From the NCBI GenBank assembly GCA_903921455.1, contig CAIXPZ010000004.1, positions 1-11,440 of the forward strand: a stretch of DNA of 11,440 bases. Direction: 5' to 3'. The notes beneath the pieces are model-generated. The model searched no databases, had not been told where the DNA came from, and saw nothing but the letters and a program-made list of their open reading frames with translations. This document shows, in pieces, positions 10,601 to 11,440 of this stretch. Origin of the DNA: an uncultured Verrucomicrobia subdivision 3 bacterium (GTDB lineage Bacteria; Verrucomicrobiota; Verrucomicrobiae; Limisphaerales; UBA11358). Position numbers and translations under genes: made by a program. Numbering within the stretch: position 1 is the first letter of the stretch; the number at the start of each line of letters is the position of its first letter.

Positions 10601-11440
10601 GCCGGTGGCACCGCTCAACGTGACACAGACGTGAACCCACTGGTTGTTCGGTAGCGCACCAGTGGCTTCGACCATCTGCTCGCCGCCCCCGTTGTTGATG
10701 GCGAAGCGCAAGGTGCCACTGCCGGAACTCGGCGTAAGAAAAAGATAATGCGACGTGTCGTCGCCGAAATCAAAGAGGCGTTGCCAGTTCACCCCGCCGT
10801 TCCAATTGACCCAGGCGGCGAAGCTGAAATTGGTGGCGATACCTAAATTGGGTGGCAACTGGAGGTAATTGTTCGTGCCATCCAGCACCACCGCCTGACC
10901 TTTGTGGCCCGTGGTGAAAGCGGTTGCGGTCGCGGCGAGGGCGTTGTTGCCGTAGCCGGAGCCGTCAAGCGTATTCGTCTCGAACAGATATTCCGCGAGG
11001 CTGCGCGTGCCGTTGTCCGGCAGCGTTTGCTTGTAGGATGGCGCGGACACCTGGTCGCGGTAACTCACTCCCGCCGCCGTGATATTTCCGTTGGTGTCCA
11101 CCACTGAGCGCACGTCTTCAACCCAGTTGTAAATCGCGTAGCGTTCCACGAACGGCGTGGATTCGAGCATGCTGACCATGGCCGCCACGCAAGCCTGCTG
11201 CTGCGCGTAGGTCGGCGGCGCATAGGGATTGTTGTCAGTCCAGTTTGCTCCGTTGTTCCATTCGGTGACCCACAGCGGCCGTTTGAACTGGTCGTATCTC
11301 GCTTTCAGGAAATTATACATCTGCGTCGCTGCGCCGCTGGCGTCGGCGGGGTTATGCGCTTGATAATAGTGCAACGGCACAAAGTCCACGCGCAGTCCGG
11401 CGGCATCGGCCTGGCTCATGAAATTGGTGATCCACGACCA
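7622..11440 (-). CDS. Large secreted GH128-like glycosidase / LamG / Ig-like / PATR beta-helix protein (N-terminus outside window)
   Basis: The frame is open to the right edge: seven codons (WSWITNF) precede the first in-window ATG at 11417-11419, which is internal. Residue numbers here count from that Met. Residues 1-about 130 are the end of a TIM-barrel glycosidase resembling the Glyco_hydro_cc/GH128 family: VDFVPLHYY at 11-19, PLWVTEW at 48-54 with E53 the probable nucleophile, and PFVERYAIYNW at 89-99. The acid/base residue should lie upstream and is not visible. Residues about 141-335 form a LamG/concanavalin-like domain (EYLFE, GTNNYLQLP, WVHVCVTL, GKLDEVQI). Residues about 338-432 are an Ig/cadherin-like domain (DPDAGDTLTYS, GTLTGTP). 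Residues about 435-1190 are a Gly/Thr/Asn-rich beta-helix region with PATR repeats. Residues about 1195-1265 are a C-terminal module with ISWPADHLGW and FYRLVYQ. No autotransporter barrel follows. Likely role: polysaccharide binding or hydrolysis outside the cell; beta-glucan would fit GH128, but the substrate is unproven. Confidence 0.88.
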   Translation of the reverse strand, partial: WSWITNFMSQADAAGLRVDFVPLHYYQAHNPADASGAATQMYNFLKARYDQFKRPLWVTEWNNGANWTDNNPYAPPTYAQQQACVAAMVSMLESTPFVERYAIYNWVEDVRSVVDTNGNITAAGVSYRDQVSAPSYKQTLPDNGTRSLAEYLFETNTLDGSGYGNNALAATATAFTTGHKGQAVVLDGTNNYLQLPPNLGIATNFSFAAWVNWNGGVNWQRLFDFGDDTSHYLFLTPSSGSGTLRFAINNGGGEQMVEATGALPNNQWVHVCVTLSGATGKIYTNGVLAASSSSFSITPASFTPMFNYLGKSQFAADPLFAGKLDEVQINDYALTAAQVAALVTNSPPAFSTNLIVRPNASEAVAYSNSIAGLATDPDAGDTLTYSKTYGPAWLNLGTNGTLTGTPGAADAGTNYFTVRATDAAGASAFSLVAIYVSVIATNGVWITDGDGLWSAYANWSGGAVGNGIGQTADFSTLNITANRTVTLDSKRSLGTLKFGDTSGTQNWTLISSGGITLTLDTGSVTSPAIVVNQNTVTNLVSMAGTNGFTKSGGGTFILAADTSISGTMNLDTGSTANFDGIVRAANPGALDSASLLQFRNNTGGSAGSTLQLDGTNGNITTLAAVALNGRNANIPAIQNLSGSNTISGAININVGGGFYIFQSDAGQLNLGGISSLATGSRALTFQGGGDFAVSGSITNGSATAMSLTKTGAGTLTLTGNNTYSGTTTISAGTLQVGTGGANGTIGTNSVTDNGVLAFNRSGTINAPFSISGSGSLVKQGSSTLTISNANTYAGGTTLWEGIIQLNQNSALGTGAIICNATNGTGRIILANGLTATNSLTANAVAPGVATGMIMINDNTSATWSGPINIYSNAANGGHFAGPATSGLLTISGTIISTPTNIIMVRLGNVRFSGGGNYGELQVRANTTSLGANNGIASNAALDLAGNGSTTSPTALDLNGFNQTLAGLKNVVTAANVAWVTNSGAPTNTLTLNLGNTNYSFGGSIVGRIAVALNAGAQTLTKSGTSALNGLYTFSGNTTLSGGTLVLGSGMTLPNTPVITVGAGGTLDVSASGLTLGATQTLKGNGTVLGNLSVNGTLSPGGNIGVLTCSNSVTLQSGSTTIIELNKALGTNDQLRVVGPLTCAGTLAVTNLAGSLAGGDSFQLFSATSSAGNFSLLAGSPGAGLDWKFNSTNGVLMVYSTVATNLTASITNNALQISWPADHLGWILQVQTNGLGAGLGTHWISLPDSTTTTQFTVPLDTRNTSVFYRLVYQ
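8294..9799 (-). repeat. Region with PATR-type (autotransporter-associated beta-strand) protein repeats
   Basis: Within the large secreted protein the motif L-x-K-x-G-x-G-T-L-x-L, then N-T-Y-S-G-x-T-x-I-x-x-G-T-L, recurs. The clearest copy is at 9224-9322 (LTKTGAGTLTLTGNNTYSGT). Related copies are at 8999-9115 (LVKQGSSTLTISNANTYAGG), 8294-8386 (LTKSGTSALNGLYTFSGN) and a weaker one at 9701-9799 (FTKSGGGTFILAADTSISGT). Such repeats form turns of a parallel beta-helix in surface proteins. Sequence between copies is degenerate helix of the same composition. The repeats are at protein level and differ in DNA, so recent duplication is not indicated. Confidence 0.75.

Noticed and set aside
11417..11419. 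ATG as the true start of the large secreted protein
   Set aside because: The frame continues upstream to the window edge with residues fitting the glycosidase fold, and there is no signal peptide or complete catalytic domain after this ATG.

Overview
The window looks like chromosomal DNA of a didermic, GC-rich bacterium, most likely Verrucomicrobiota and possibly the Pedosphaera/Limisphaerales side. This is an inference. It rests on a giant secreted protein built from autotransporter-associated beta-strand (PATR) repeats with a C-terminal module containing the motif ISWPADHLGW and ending FYRLVYQ, on a histidine kinase with a multi-OB-fold sensor, and on an exported Ig-like plus HEAT protein. 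No rRNA or tRNA is present to confirm it.

All five substantial genes are on the minus strand. In transcription order (right to left) they are: (1) 11440-7622, the 3' part of a very large secreted protein: end of a GH128-like glycosidase domain, LamG lectin-like domain, Ig-like domain, a long PATR-type beta-helix region and a C-terminal module; its start lies beyond the right edge. (2) 7513-5420, a membrane histidine kinase of the NarL-partner type (HisKA_3 plus HATPase) whose extracytoplasmic part reads as four OB-fold-like repeats. (3) 5338-4697, its probable partner, a NarL/FixJ-type response regulator with a GTG start. (4) 4573-1955, the disaggregase ClpB. (5) 1886-132, an exported Ig-like plus HEAT protein of unknown function with visibly lower GC than clpB. 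At the far left a short plus-strand reading frame ending at 89 may be the tail of a convergent gene.

The kinase and regulator almost certainly form a two-component system; the glycosidase just upstream is a plausible but unproven member of its regulon. clpB is a housekeeping stress gene with its own promoter-like sequence. The most interesting points are the tandem OB-fold sensor, the chimeric glycosidase/beta-helix protein without a visible autotransporter barrel, a dense inverted-repeat cluster between kinase and regulator, and promoter-like sequences so close to the kinase and clpB start codons that their mRNAs may have little or no leader. Gaps between genes are all under 130 bases. I found no mobile element, CRISPR array, tRNA or rRNA, and no convincing Rho-independent terminator.
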